Counted from the stretch's first letter, positions 8,005 to 14,787 are shown. The stretch is 17,995 nt of DNA from Microcaldota archaeon (GCA_021828345.1 JAJZJI010000019.1:1-17995), one strand, 5' to 3'. Program-made: numbers and translations. The notes: generated by a model not told the origin, from the letters alone.

Positions 8005-8711
8005 GTTATCCAACCATCAGTATATAATTTCATATCTGCTTTATCCTTCTCGGTAAAAGGCAATGAAAGATAATATCTTAGGGATATGTAATCAGAATGT
8101 CCTTGTGATGTAAGAATAAATGCAGGATTAATATTAGGATATGTAACTGTTAACCATGATTCCCAAGTTTTGCGGAACATCTTCTGCGATATGCCTAATT
8201 TATTGAATCGACATTTATAGGCATATTGCTTGATTGATTCATCAAGTGATTGCCTTGATGGTGCATTTATCTTAAGTGATAGACATTGTCTTATTATCTG
8301 CTTGCCCCATGGTGACAATCGGACAAAGCGATCAACGCTCTCAACGAAGTTTTTACGGACAGCATCAAATGGAATCTTTATAAAATCGCCATCAAACCAT
8401 GATGGATTTTTCATGAATGCCTGAAATTCAGTGTATCTCATACCACTGACAAGAAGACCATCCATTAACATTTGGATCCTGCCAGGTGCAATAGCTCTTA
8501 TGAGCGCGTATTCTGCTGGGCGTAATATTCTTGTCTGTCTTGCGTTCGTTCTAAGATATATTCCATTGCTGCGCTCTCTTGACAATTCATCACGAACGTC
8601 AAGATTGTTAAATCCGAACTCCTTCCTAAAGACGTAGGATGGGTCTGTAATAACACCTCGCCACGATTCATCCTTGACTTCTTGGACATAGGATGGAAGA
8701 CTATCAATCAT
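8001..8711 (-). CDS. Tyrosine recombinase / integrase (236 aa)
   Basis: The catalytic residues can be placed in order. Arg92 is in GMRYTEF. A basic segment with lysines near 112-120 follows. Arg180 is in KMFRKTW (a KxxR variant of HxxR), His205 is in SQGHSDY, and a tyrosine pair at 213-214 lies in LRYYLSL. This is the R..K..HxxR..H..Y arrangement of the phage-integrase family, with a short N-terminal part (about 60 residues) instead of a full arm-binding domain. It should catalyse site-specific recombination of the circle with the host chromosome, or resolve dimers. The start is the ATG six bases after GGTGAT and overlaps the preceding stop by ATGA. No tRNA-like attachment site was found in or near the gene, so integration is possible but unproven. 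Confidence 0.82.
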   Translation of the reverse strand: MIDSLPSYVQEVKDESWRGVITDPSYVFRKEFGFNNLDVRDELSRERSNGIYLRTNARQTRILRPAEYALIRAIAPGRIQMLMDGLLVSGMRYTEFQAFMKNPSWFDGDFIKIPFDAVRKNFVESVDRFVRLSPWGKQIIRQCLSLKINAPSRQSLDESIKQYAYKCRFNKLGISQKMFRKTWESWLTVTYPNINPAFILTSQGHSDYISLRYYLSLPFTEKDKADMKLYTDGWIT

Positions 8712-9091
8712 GGAACTATCACCGAATAATAACCTGTGCGGTTCACTTTGTAGTTATATCCTGTTGGTATAATTCCTGTTGTTATGTTACGTATAATCAT
8801 AGTATTTGATACATTGTAGTATAATGATAATGTATATGCGCCATTTGAACTGAGTACATATTCAGTTGAATATGATGAGTTATATACAGTATTTGCAGTT
8901 AATAACGTATTTGAAGTTATGGAAGGCGCCGAATTTGAGAAAGCTAAGCTAAAACCTAGCATTGCAATTAAGAATATGAGTGCGGAACTGGTATATAGTA
9001 TATTACGTTCGGGTGATGTTTTGATTGAAAGTATAATTAAAAGAAGGCTTATAATACCAAAAATCATCGTTGATTCAACATATATATTCAT
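8708..9091 (-). CDS. 127-aa membrane protein with an external domain
   Basis: Two hydrophobic helices form the N-terminal half (about residues 8-24 and 33-52). The remaining 75 residues are polar, Tyr/Thr/Asn-rich and carry several sequons (NSS, NVS, NIT, NRT), so they probably face outward. Both ends form ATGA overlaps, with the ATPase gene before it and the recombinase gene after it. Not recognised. The location in the ATPase operon suggests a membrane partner for genome handling or assembly, but nothing in the sequence proves it. Confidence 0.8.
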   Translation of the reverse strand: MNIYVESTMIFGIISLLLIILSIKTSPERNILYTSSALIFLIAMLGFSLAFSNSAPSITSNTLLTANTVYNSSYSTEYVLSSNGAYTLSLYYNVSNTMIIRNITTGIIPTGYNYKVNRTGYYSVIVP

Positions 9092-10503
9092 CTTATAGCA
9101 CCTATTAGTTTTTTTGTATACGCTGCGAGTATTGGATGCTGTAATGCAAGAGCCGGACCAACTCTATCAATATCAGTGACAAGAAGCTTCCATGTCAGGC
9201 CCGTATTGGCAGCTACCCAACGTACAAATGCATCAAAAGAAAGCTGATATGCTTCCTTCTCTGAAAATTTAAGCAACTCTTCAGCAGTAATATATTGTTT
9301 GTCCGGATTCTTAGTCATCATCTCAACAAGGAAAGCATAATAGAGACTATTCATCTTCTGTTGGTTCTTGAATTTCATTGATGATGATTCGCGAGTTGTA
9401 ATCTGTCTATTCTTAATGTCCTTATATGATCGCCAATGTGGATTGTCATCAGGTATCTTATTAAATAATGAAAGCGTAACTGCATTTGGACTTGAGAGCA
9501 TTAATTTTGTAAGATCATCAGGAGAGATAACCACTTCATATTTGGGTGTATCAGGCAAACTGAAGCGATTATCTCCTACTAAGTTCGGCAATGTAACTAC
9601 AGCGGTTCCTTGATCTGTTATATTAACAAGGCAATCCGCCAGGCCATCACGCATAATCTTATCTATCTGGTACAGTTCTGGAATCAAAAAGAAATTGACA
9701 GTATTCTTATAACGAATTTCTGTAAGAAGAGAAATGAAATCGCCGCCTTTATAGAAATCCCTACTGAATAGTTGATTAATTGCTTCATCAAATTGATGTA
9801 CTGTTCTCGGTTTCCATTCCTTAACCTGTGTAAACATTTGATCCGCATTCTCTGTTAGAACTACCGAATCAAGTCCGAATGGGATTCCAATATTCTCTGA
9901 GTATGTCGAAGCAACTTCTGTAGTATATGTGGATTTGCCCGTTCCACGCCTTCCAATTACAAGACAGGTGAAATCCATATCTTTTGTAAAAATACGTTCC
10001 TGGATGAATCGGGCAAAAATATCTTGAGTATAATGTATTGGAAAGCCCATCTGATTTAATCTGAACCCCTTAATCTTCCACGCATGAATAAACTGATCCC
10101 ACGGTGTAGTGGACTTGTCTACATTGATCGCGAAGCTGCCACCTATGGCGAGATCAATCTGTTCATACGATGTTAGAAATTCAAAAGCTGCTGTCTTAAG
10201 ATTCTTAAGTATGATATATAGATTATCATTCTCATCATCTTGCGCTTCCTTCAGATTAAAAGTTAATAATGTTAATTTATCGATATGTGCTTGCAGTACA
10301 TTTCTTTGTTGAGATGTAAGAATACCTGAAGTCTTAGAATATAGCATCATGGCACCACTTTCAATATCCTTAGCATTCGATTCTATATCTGCGCACATTG
10401 CGTACATTGTTCTAAGAAGTTCTTGTTTGTCCGAACTAGCAAGCTTCCAGGGTGCGTATGCGAGCTGTTTTTTCTGAACTGCTGCAATTCCGTCTTGTAC
10501 CAT
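9088..10503 (-). CDS. P-loop ATPase, probable replication or DNA-packaging motor (471 aa)
   Basis: Walker A is GRRGTGKS at residues 184-191, preceded by a hydrophobic strand (FTCLVI). Walker B is probably TVHQFDEA, with Asp239-Glu240. Arginines in LFSRDF (248) and LTEIRYKN (264) could serve as sensor or finger residues. The strand FFLIPELYQIDK after them resembles the sensor strand of HerA/FtsK-like and related ATPases. Before the P-loop there is a 180-residue helical domain; after it, about 200 residues of mixed structure. The frame stays open up to 10608, but that extension lies inside the upstream gene. I choose the ATG at 10503, four bases after that gene's stop and just after GTGAT. Spindle-shaped viruses carry P-loop ATPases, but the subfamily here is uncertain. 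Ring-forming packaging and initiator/helicase roles are both open. Confidence 0.78.
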   Translation of the reverse strand: MVQDGIAAVQKKQLAYAPWKLASSDKQELLRTMYAMCADIESNAKDIESGAMMLYSKTSGILTSQQRNVLQAHIDKLTLLTFNLKEAQDDENDNLYIILKNLKTAAFEFLTSYEQIDLAIGGSFAINVDKSTTPWDQFIHAWKIKGFRLNQMGFPIHYTQDIFARFIQERIFTKDMDFTCLVIGRRGTGKSTYTTEVASTYSENIGIPFGLDSVVLTENADQMFTQVKEWKPRTVHQFDEAINQLFSRDFYKGGDFISLLTEIRYKNTVNFFLIPELYQIDKIMRDGLADCLVNITDQGTAVVTLPNLVGDNRFSLPDTPKYEVVISPDDLTKLMLSSPNAVTLSLFNKIPDDNPHWRSYKDIKNRQITTRESSSMKFKNQQKMNSLYYAFLVEMMTKNPDKQYITAEELLKFSEKEAYQLSFDAFVRWVAANTGLTWKLLVTDIDRVGPALALQHPILAAYTKKLIGAIR

Positions 10504-10507
10504 TAGA

Positions 10508-11407
10508 TCACGGTATTGCTGGAAGACCACCTGATGATTGCGGAATTGTTGTCGTTGGATTTGGAACCGTAAAATTGTAACCATAGATATGTGCTTCTGC
10601 AAGCGCATGACCTATTGCTGCGCTTTGGCTCTGATAATAATTATATGCAGCTAACTGCATCTGATTTATTGTAGTTGCGTATGATGCAAGCTGTTGATAT
10701 GCTGCAGAAATACCAACACCAATGCCAATAGCAAGAATTGCTATCATTAAAAATGGCGCATATTTAACTAAAGCATTGATTGTTCCTTGATGTCGTGCTT
10801 CCATATTATAGGATTGTTCTATCTCTTGTGCGTATGCGAGCTTAATAGATCGAGGTAAAATATCTTTTTTATCCAAAACCTCGCTTACTCCCATCGTACT
10901 CTGCAACCACGTTGGAGTAAATGTAGACTTGATGAATGATTGAAGTTTATCATTTGTAGGTGATTTATTTTCATTGAAAAATTTCTGAATCTCAATGTAG
11001 ACGGAATTGCTAATGAGTTGTGATCGTCTATCCATATCAAGAACAGATATGATTGGTGGTTTGATTAACACAATAGTATCGTCTTCTTGGTCACCTGTTG
11101 GCGATCTGATTCCGTAAAGATTGCGGCCATGCCACTTAAATGAATCGACCTGGCCAAATTCCGCATGAATCTCAAGCGGCTTGAATGATAGTAATCCGCG
11201 ATATATCTTGGCAGCTTTAAGTTCACCGTGTCTGCCGACACGCAAATTATAATTTTGCAGTGTTCTGAATGTTGCTGTTTTTGAATTGTCCGCAATTATA
11301 TGTAATGCAAATGAGTTGTTTTTTCTGCGGACAATAAACACTAGGAATCCAACTAACATTAATACTATTATTCCAATTACTATAAAAAATGTCGTTACTA
11401 TTGTCAT
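10508..11407 (-). CDS. 299-aa bitopic membrane protein with a large central domain
   Basis: A membrane helix at residues 5-27 is followed by RRKNN, a soluble alpha/beta domain of about 185 residues (30-215), a second helix (about 216-238) and an Ala/Gln/Tyr-rich end with one sequon (NFT) and a Pro/Thr/Ser tail. The positive-inside rule places the central domain in the cytoplasm. It starts by ATGA overlap with the 188-aa gene, and the ATPase gene begins four bases after it stops. A membrane anchor that recruits the ATPase is an attractive idea based only on this adjacency. Family not recognised. Confidence 0.82.
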   Translation of the reverse strand: MTIVTTFFIVIGIIVLMLVGFLVFIVRRKNNSFALHIIADNSKTATFRTLQNYNLRVGRHGELKAAKIYRGLLSFKPLEIHAEFGQVDSFKWHGRNLYGIRSPTGDQEDDTIVLIKPPIISVLDMDRRSQLISNSVYIEIQKFFNENKSPTNDKLQSFIKSTFTPTWLQSTMGVSEVLDKKDILPRSIKLAYAQEIEQSYNMEARHQGTINALVKYAPFLMIAILAIGIGVGISAAYQQLASYATTINQMQLAAYNYYQSQSAAIGHALAEAHIYGYNFTVPNPTTTIPQSSGGLPAIP

Positions 11408-11970
11408 TGATTTTCACCTTGTATTTGTTTTGGTTGTGTTGATTTAAACATATCTAATATCCTACGTTTTGGTTCGTAAACTTCTGCAGGGTTAACAGGA
11501 TTCTCTGCTGCCATTATCTGCCCGGCAAATTTAATAAAGTGGCCGTCCTTTGCGAGTGCAGCAAAAGAGTATAATGAGTTTTCGAGTGATGAATGATATG
11601 AAGTCCATACCATCAACTTCGATGGATCGTTTTCATAGTCAATCAGATATTTATCTGCATTAAGTGTTATTGTCATCGAAAGTGATCTTGATACAGTTCC
11701 TGCAGTGTGAGCACAATCCTCATCGCGCATATTCGAAAGAGGATTGAACTTGTCCATACTGGATATTAATATTTCACGGACACGTTTTGCTGCTTCGAGA
11801 GTAAGTAACGGTTCTGCTCCGGGAATTTTAATTGAATTACTGTATCCTTTTGACTTTCCATTCTCGTCATATTGTTTAATTTCTACGTAGCCGGATAGTT
11901 GTGTAAATATTGCGGCGACACTTTCCTCGTAAGTTATCGAAAATTTATAAGGATCGTTATTTTTAGTCAT
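11404..11970 (-). CDS. 188-aa soluble protein, unknown
   Basis: The ATG at 11970, one base after the previous stop (TGATATG), is chosen over the TTG at 11985. The protein is a soluble alpha/beta type. Strands are evident near the start (KFSITYEESVAAIF, YVEIKQYDENGKS). A helix (TLEAAKRVREILISSMDKF) and a Ser/Thr-rich strand (SRSLSMTITLNADKYLI) follow, and the end is polar with little predicted structure. The fixed neighbours (128-aa gene upstream, membrane protein and ATPase downstream) suggest a shared complex. No motif identifies an activity. Confidence 0.82.
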   Translation of the reverse strand: MTKNNDPYKFSITYEESVAAIFTQLSGYVEIKQYDENGKSKGYSNSIKIPGAEPLLTLEAAKRVREILISSMDKFNPLSNMRDEDCAHTAGTVSRSLSMTITLNADKYLIDYENDPSKLMVWTSYHSSLENSLYSFAALAKDGHFIKFAGQIMAAENPVNPAEVYEPKRRILDMFKSTQPKQIQGENQ

Positions 11971-11971
11971 A

Positions 11972-12358
11972 TCAAAATCTCTCAAGTCTATTTATTTCTT
12001 CTAAGCTCTCCTTCATCTTCGGTTCGCAGTACGGGCCTATTATATTATATAGATCATTAAGTTCCGGGCCCACAAGTTCTTTCCGTTGAATAAGTATTTC
12101 GTCAATTCTTAACAGCCGTTCAGCCCATGCCTTGTTAGCCACACGTGCTAACCAACCATCCGAAAGTTTTCCCCTTCCGGCGACATAAAGGTAATTTAAG
12201 TATACATGAGGATCGAGAGGTATACGAATACTCGTAACTAATGGTTTTTCTTTTCCGTCAGGAAACTTTATTATGATTTTTCCTTGATGATGAGAAATCC
12301 AGTATTTCATTTGAGGATCTGATAAAATTTCCGAAATGCTAAATGTTCGCTGCACCAT
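11972..12358 (-). CDS. 128-aa soluble protein, first gene of the long minus operon
   Basis: The start ATG lies about 30-40 bases from a TATA-like element (12389-12400) with no ribosome site before it, so the operon transcript is probably leaderless or nearly so. The N-terminal half reads as beta strands (KIIIKFPDGKEK, VTSIRIPLDPHVYLNYLYV). The second half is helical and charged (WAERLLRIDEILIQRKEL, KMKESLEEINRLERF). I do not recognise a family. Leading a replication-type operon, it may be a DNA- or partner-binding factor, which is a guess. Confidence 0.8.
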   Translation of the reverse strand: MVQRTFSISEILSDPQMKYWISHHQGKIIIKFPDGKEKPLVTSIRIPLDPHVYLNYLYVAGRGKLSDGWLARVANKAWAERLLRIDEILIQRKELVGPELNDLYNIIGPYCEPKMKESLEEINRLERF

Positions 12359-12370
12359 TTAATCAATAAA

Positions 12371-12400
12371 TGTAAAGGTTGTAAAGGTTTATAAATATAT
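12371..12400. promoter_or_regulatory. Shared bidirectional promoter with tandem 9-bp repeat
   Basis: A TATA-like element (TTTATAAATATAT, about 12388-12400) lies between the divergent starts at 12358 (minus) and 12421 (plus). Read either way it gives an archaeal TATA box (TTTATAAATATA or ATATATTTATAAA) at a suitable distance for a leaderless or nearly leaderless start on each side. Directly beside it, TGTAAAGGT is repeated head to tail (12371-12379 and 12380-12388). This is a likely operator by which one regulator could control both directions. The promoter is inferred; the repeat is seen. Confidence 0.6.
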
Positions 12401-12420
12401 CGCTTGCATAATATTTTGGG

Positions 12421-12807
12421 ATGAATATGGACGATGAAAATTATTCAGGTAAACAAACGACTCTTGCAGATTTGAAAAATGAGATTCAGAAATCTGAAGA
12501 AAATAAAAAACAAAATAGTATATATAGGGTTATTGAGGATGGAAAGACTGCAATGCTTGAATTGACTGGAAAAATATTTGAACGTCAAGCAGAATACGAG
12601 GGAAAGAAAACAGATAAAATAGGATTTGAGATTTCTGAACAGACACCTAATGGAAAAAATAAAATATTTGAGATAAGTAAACATTCTAAGATTGCAGTAC
12701 AACTAATTGAATTGCTCACAACAAATGAGAAGTGGCCGTATAGATTGTATCTAAAAAGAAAAGGTATAGAGAAGAATACAAGATATGAAATTATTGATAT
12801 GTCTTAG
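12421..12807 (+). CDS. 128-aa basic protein, possibly OB-fold nucleic-acid binding
   Basis: The N-terminal 40 residues are charged and probably flexible (NEIQKSEENKKQN). Five or so strands follow (SIYRVIEDGKTAMLELTGKI, TDKIGFEISEQ, KNKIFEISKHS), then a helix (KIAVQLIELL) and a last strand pair (YRLYLKRKGIEKNTRYEII). The final R-x-G-x(2-4)-K-x-TRYE style ending resembles small viral single-strand or nucleic-acid binding proteins, but this is a pattern impression, not a family match. The start is the ATG at 12421 (or 12427) without a ribosome site, 21 bases after the TATA-like element, which fits a leaderless mRNA. It is divergent from the long operon and shares its promoter. A strong palindrome follows the stop. 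Confidence 0.78.
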   Translation: MNMDDENYSGKQTTLADLKNEIQKSEENKKQNSIYRVIEDGKTAMLELTGKIFERQAEYEGKKTDKIGFEISEQTPNGKNKIFEISKHSKIAVQLIELLTTNEKWPYRLYLKRKGIEKNTRYEIIDMS

Positions 12808-12829
12808 TATATTTTGAGTAGAATGGAGT

Positions 12830-12856
12830 AGTGAGGTAAAAAGTTTTTACCTCACT
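12830..12856. terminator. 27-bp perfect palindrome, terminator or operator
   Basis: AGTGAGGTAAAAA and its exact reverse complement flank a single G (arms 12830-12842 and 12844-12856). It lies 23 bases after the stop at 12807 and about 85 before the zinc-finger gene at 12941. As RNA it would form a hairpin, so it may end the upstream transcript. As DNA it is a symmetric site that a dimeric regulator could bind. No run of T follows the right arm, which weakens the terminator reading. Confidence 0.6.
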
Positions 12857-12940
12857 TAGTGGGATATAGATAATAATTAAGTGATTGTTCAAATATAATA
12901 ATATTATGATATTAAACATATTAGTGGAATTGTGGTATAA

Positions 12941-13090
12941 ATGATAAATATTAAAGAGTGTGATGATTGCGCATCAGAAATGAAAAATTTCTGTTATAAA
13001 TGTTCAGTATGTGGGAAGAGATTTTGTTTTGTTTGTTCTCAAAGAAAAGAATTTAATTGTTGTAAATTATTAATTAAATATCATATATGA
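12941..13090 (+). CDS. 49-aa cysteine-rich zinc-finger-like miniprotein
   Basis: Nine cysteines in 49 residues are spaced C7-x2-C10-x7-C18-x2-C21-x2-C24-x4-C29-x2-C32 and then C40-C41. This is enough for two zinc sites of the cross-braced or treble-clef kind (CSVCGKRFCFVC). The rest is short and basic at the end. A weak GTGGT site and a TATA-like stretch near 12892-12905 precede it. It converges on the 73-aa gene with six bases between stops. Small zinc-finger proteins are frequent transcription regulators in crenarchaeal viruses. The role here is inferred from composition only. Confidence 0.62.
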   Translation: MINIKECDDCASEMKNFCYKCSVCGKRFCFVCSQRKEFNCCKLLIKYHI

Positions 13091-13096
13091 TCAATT

Positions 13097-13318
13097 TTAT
13101 ACCATATAACGTTTATTTGTTCCTTTTATTTTTTTAGAATGAAGTTTACGTACCGGATCTATTGTAACATGATATAGAATATTGCCGCCTGCAACGTGAT
13201 AGTCACCTATTGTTCCGAGAGTATCACGACCGTTCTCTCTTCTTGTTTGTCGTTGAAATGAGTGCGCAAACTCTCTAGCCATGTATTCAGAATTGCGGTG
13301 ATGTTTAACTTTTCGCAT
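13097..13318 (-). CDS. 73-aa basic protein, unknown
   Basis: Strongly basic (MRKVKHHRNSEYMAREFAH, QRQTRREN, KLHSKKIKG), with a short central strand pair (IGDYHVAGGNILYHVTI). The composition suggests nucleic-acid binding. The G+C content is clearly higher than in the flanking spacer, which supports coding. No ribosome site precedes the ATG. A TATA-like run (TATTAATATATATG, about 13332-13347) lies 20-25 bases upstream, so a leaderless transcript is likely. Not recognised. Confidence 0.65.
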   Translation of the reverse strand: MRKVKHHRNSEYMAREFAHSFQRQTRRENGRDTLGTIGDYHVAGGNILYHVTIDPVRKLHSKKIKGTNKRYMV

Positions 13319-13356
13319 AATAATATTATTGATGCATATATATTAATATATTACGG

Positions 13357-13515
13357 TTAGGGCTCCATAGAGGTCAGCTCCTTTAAAATACCCATCAATA
13401 TACAATATTTAAGTATATATCTATTTTTTAAATCTATAACTATAATGTCATATTTATTCTTTCCACATATACAACAATGATTTTTTGTTTGTTTTTTATT
13501 TATTTTAGTTATCAT
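13357..13515 (-). CDS. 52-aa zinc-finger-like miniprotein
   Basis: The gene begins with GGTGGAAACATGATA, a strong ribosome site identical to the one before the 37-aa gene upstream. The product has a basic N-terminus (MITKINKKQTKNH), then HCCICG and a later C38 (KYCI). This would make a half or atypical zinc knuckle (H13, C14, C15, C17, C38). A strand-like middle (YDIIVIDLKNRYIL) separates the metal ligands. Probably a small DNA- or protein-binding factor; the family is unknown. It lies 23 bases after the stop of the 37-aa gene, so both may share a transcript. Confidence 0.55.
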   Translation of the reverse strand: MITKINKKQTKNHCCICGKNKYDIIVIDLKNRYILKYCILMGILKELTSMEP

Positions 13516-13538
13516 GTTTCCACCATAACATTATTATT

Positions 13539-13652
13539 TTAATAAATCATACCCCCCTCTAACCAATTCTGCACCATATGGCTTCCTCGAATCCACCAAC
13601 CAATAACAAAACCACCTGCAAAAAACATACCATACAATAAATAGAATATCAT
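13539..13652 (-). CDS. 37-aa single-helix membrane peptide
   Basis: It is preceded by GGTGG five bases before the ATG. The product is one Gly/Phe-rich membrane helix (IFYLLYGMFFAGGFVIGWW) followed by a short exposed tail (IRGSHMVQNWLEGGMIY). The size, clear ribosome site and higher G+C than its surroundings argue for a real gene despite the length. Function unknown. Confidence 0.55.
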   Translation of the reverse strand: MIFYLLYGMFFAGGFVIGWWIRGSHMVQNWLEGGMIY

Positions 13653-13735
13653 GTTTCCACCTTTTTCTTATTTTCCTTATTTAAATCCCTTAACATACCT
13701 ATTATTATACCAAAAAATGCTGAAATCTTCTTCAA
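13649..13735 (-). CDS. Possible 28-aa peptide, TTG start
   Basis: A short frame starting at TTG encodes a hydrophobic N-terminus (KKISAFFGIIIGML) and a basic end (NKENKKKVET). Its stop overlaps the ATG of the 37-aa gene as ATGA. No ribosome site is visible, so it may be only a chance frame. It is listed because the overlap is of the type seen between genes in this element. Confidence 0.25.
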   Translation of the reverse strand: MKKISAFFGIIIGMLRDLNKENKKKVET

Positions 13736-13775
13736 ATATATTATTATCTATTATAATTTTCTTTGTTTTAGTTGT

Positions 13776-13838
13776 TTATTTCGTGCAATCTTGACATGCT
13801 ATATAATCCTCTTCTTTTTCTTTCTCGTTTTCTTCCAT
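13776..13838 (-). CDS. Possible 20-aa acidic peptide with a CxxC
   Basis: It starts four bases after the stop of the 60-aa gene, behind GAGTGAG. It has an acidic run (EENEKEKEED) followed by ACQDC. Too short to judge; it may be a translational by-product. Confidence 0.22.
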   Translation of the reverse strand: MEENEKEKEEDYIACQDCTK

Positions 13839-13842
13839 ATAC

Positions 13843-14025
13843 TCACTCTAATTTTTGGTTCTTGATCAGTTCGTATTGCGCTTCTTTCTTCGCCAACTGT
13901 TCGATCAGGGCCGCGATCCATGAATTGATATCTTCAAATCCTGCATCTTCTGCGATCCTGATATACTTGTTTGATATGCCCCTAACTGAGCGGCGATCTT
14001 CAAATGGTCTATATATTCTATTCAT
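13843..14025 (-). CDS. 60-aa small helical protein, possible DNA-binding regulator
   Basis: An AGGT site seven bases before the ATG, and a G+C content well above the flanking sequence, support it. The product opens with a basic segment (NRIYRPFEDRRSVRG). It then shows two helices (SNKYIRIAEDAGFED and INSWIAALIEQLAKKEAQYE), giving a compact fold like the helical part of ribbon-helix-helix or small HTH proteins. It is divergent from the ribbon-helix-helix gene at 14342, across the 316-bp AT-rich segment. The pair may regulate, or be regulated through, that segment. Confidence 0.6.
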   Translation of the reverse strand: MNRIYRPFEDRRSVRGISNKYIRIAEDAGFEDINSWIAALIEQLAKKEAQYELIKNQKLE

Positions 14026-14341
14026 ACAATTACCTATATTATATTATATAGTATAATATATATACTTTTCTATTTTTTGTGTATAATATAATATACATAT
14101 CTTTCTGTATTTTATGTATAGTATATTATACAATATAATTCAAATCCTATATTTTTATCAAAAATATGAAAAAAATACGTTAATATCCAAACCATACTAT
14201 ATATAGGTATTATATTCTTTTCTATTTTCTATAATGCATATTCTTATACTTACTTACAACTTATATGTAAGTATAGAAAATAGATAGATAGATTTAAATA
14301 TTTAATATATAATCTATATAATATACTAAACAGGTGTATTA
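14026..14341. other. Extremely AT-rich intergenic segment with iteron-like repeats, candidate origin
   Basis: No gene fits here. The segment is almost entirely A and T and contains three related units that open with CTTT(T)CTRTTTT: 14065-14097, 14101-14132 and 14218-14249. The first two match over most of their length, including the (G/A)TATAATATAxTATACA-like second half. The segment lies between two divergent small genes, one a likely ribbon-helix-helix protein, and also holds nested palindromes. Iterated sites plus easily melted DNA are usual at replication origins of small archaeal replicons. A plain divergent promoter region is the alternative, and both may be true. TATA-like runs at 14293-14310 would serve the gene at 14342. 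Confidence 0.5.
14221..14284. repeat. Nested inverted repeats in the AT-rich segment
   Basis: TCTATTTTCTATA (14221-14233) is the exact reverse complement of 14272-14284. Inside, TATACTTAC (14245-14253) pairs with GTAAGTATA (14267-14275). The inner right arm overlaps the outer right arm by four bases, so the two structures compete. The unit sits 58-121 bases before the ribbon-helix-helix gene and could be its operator or part of an origin. Confidence 0.6.
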
Positions 14342-14710
14342 ATGAAAAAAAATATGACAATCAGTATTGATATGGAATTAGCAGAGAAGTTACGGAATTA
14401 TCACGGTTCAATGTCTAATACTATTGAACTTGCACTGAAAGAATACTTTGCAAGAAATATAACACCATCTGCAAAAGAAATCCAGGAAAAACAAAAACAG
14501 CTGCAGGATCAGCAAAACTTCATCGAAGCGCAGGATTTGATAAAGTATGTTGAACATGGAAGATTCCCGGAATCATTGAAGAAATATATATATCCATCTT
14601 TCAATAAAAAAGGATTCTCAGATGAACAAATCCAACAAATAATAATGTTGGCCGAAGAGTTATCGGCAAAGCAATCCCAACAGCTTGAAGTACAACCAGA
14701 ATCAGAATAG
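14342..14710 (+). CDS. Ribbon-helix-helix protein with C-terminal helical domain (122 aa)
   Basis: AGGTG sits five bases before the ATG. The first 35 residues follow the ribbon-helix-helix plan: strand MTISIDMELAEKL, turn with GSMSN, helix TIELALKEYFARN. Then come a Gln/Lys-rich linker or coiled coil (KEIQEKQKQLQDQQNF), a second helical region (about 60-110) and an acidic end (QLEVQPESE). It is probably a dimeric DNA-binding regulator, or an origin-binding protein with an extra oligomerisation domain. It lies directly beside the palindromes and iteron-like repeats and is followed by an RNA hairpin. Confidence 0.78.
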   Translation: MKKNMTISIDMELAEKLRNYHGSMSNTIELALKEYFARNITPSAKEIQEKQKQLQDQQNFIEAQDLIKYVEHGRFPESLKKYIYPSFNKKGFSDEQIQQIIMLAEELSAKQSQQLEVQPESE

Positions 14711-14773
14711 GGTAAAGAACATGTGTGAAGGTCCATTTGTGGTCACTAACAAATACACCACACATGTTTGCCC
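14710..14773 (+). promoter_or_regulatory. Long hairpin before a leader peptide
   Basis: AACATGTGTG (14718-14727) is perfectly complementary to 14759-14768. GGG at 14710-14712 can pair with CCC at 14771-14773. Inside, ATTTGT (14735-14740) pairs with ACAAAT (14749-14754), leaving an 8-base loop. It begins at the last base of the 14342 gene's stop codon and ends 14 bases before the leader ATG. It could end transcription, protect the mRNA, or act as a folded control element for the genes that follow. Structure seen, function inferred. Confidence 0.6.
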
Positions 14774-14787
14774 AATTAGGTGATTTA

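Noticed and set aside
8230..8637. Plus-strand frames in the recombinase region
   Set aside because: Shadows of the recombinase gene with no start signals.
10504..10608. ATPase extended to an ATG at 10608
   Set aside because: The extra 35 codons lie inside the 299-aa gene in another frame and look like chance sequence. The ATG at 10503 follows that gene's stop with a GTGAT site.
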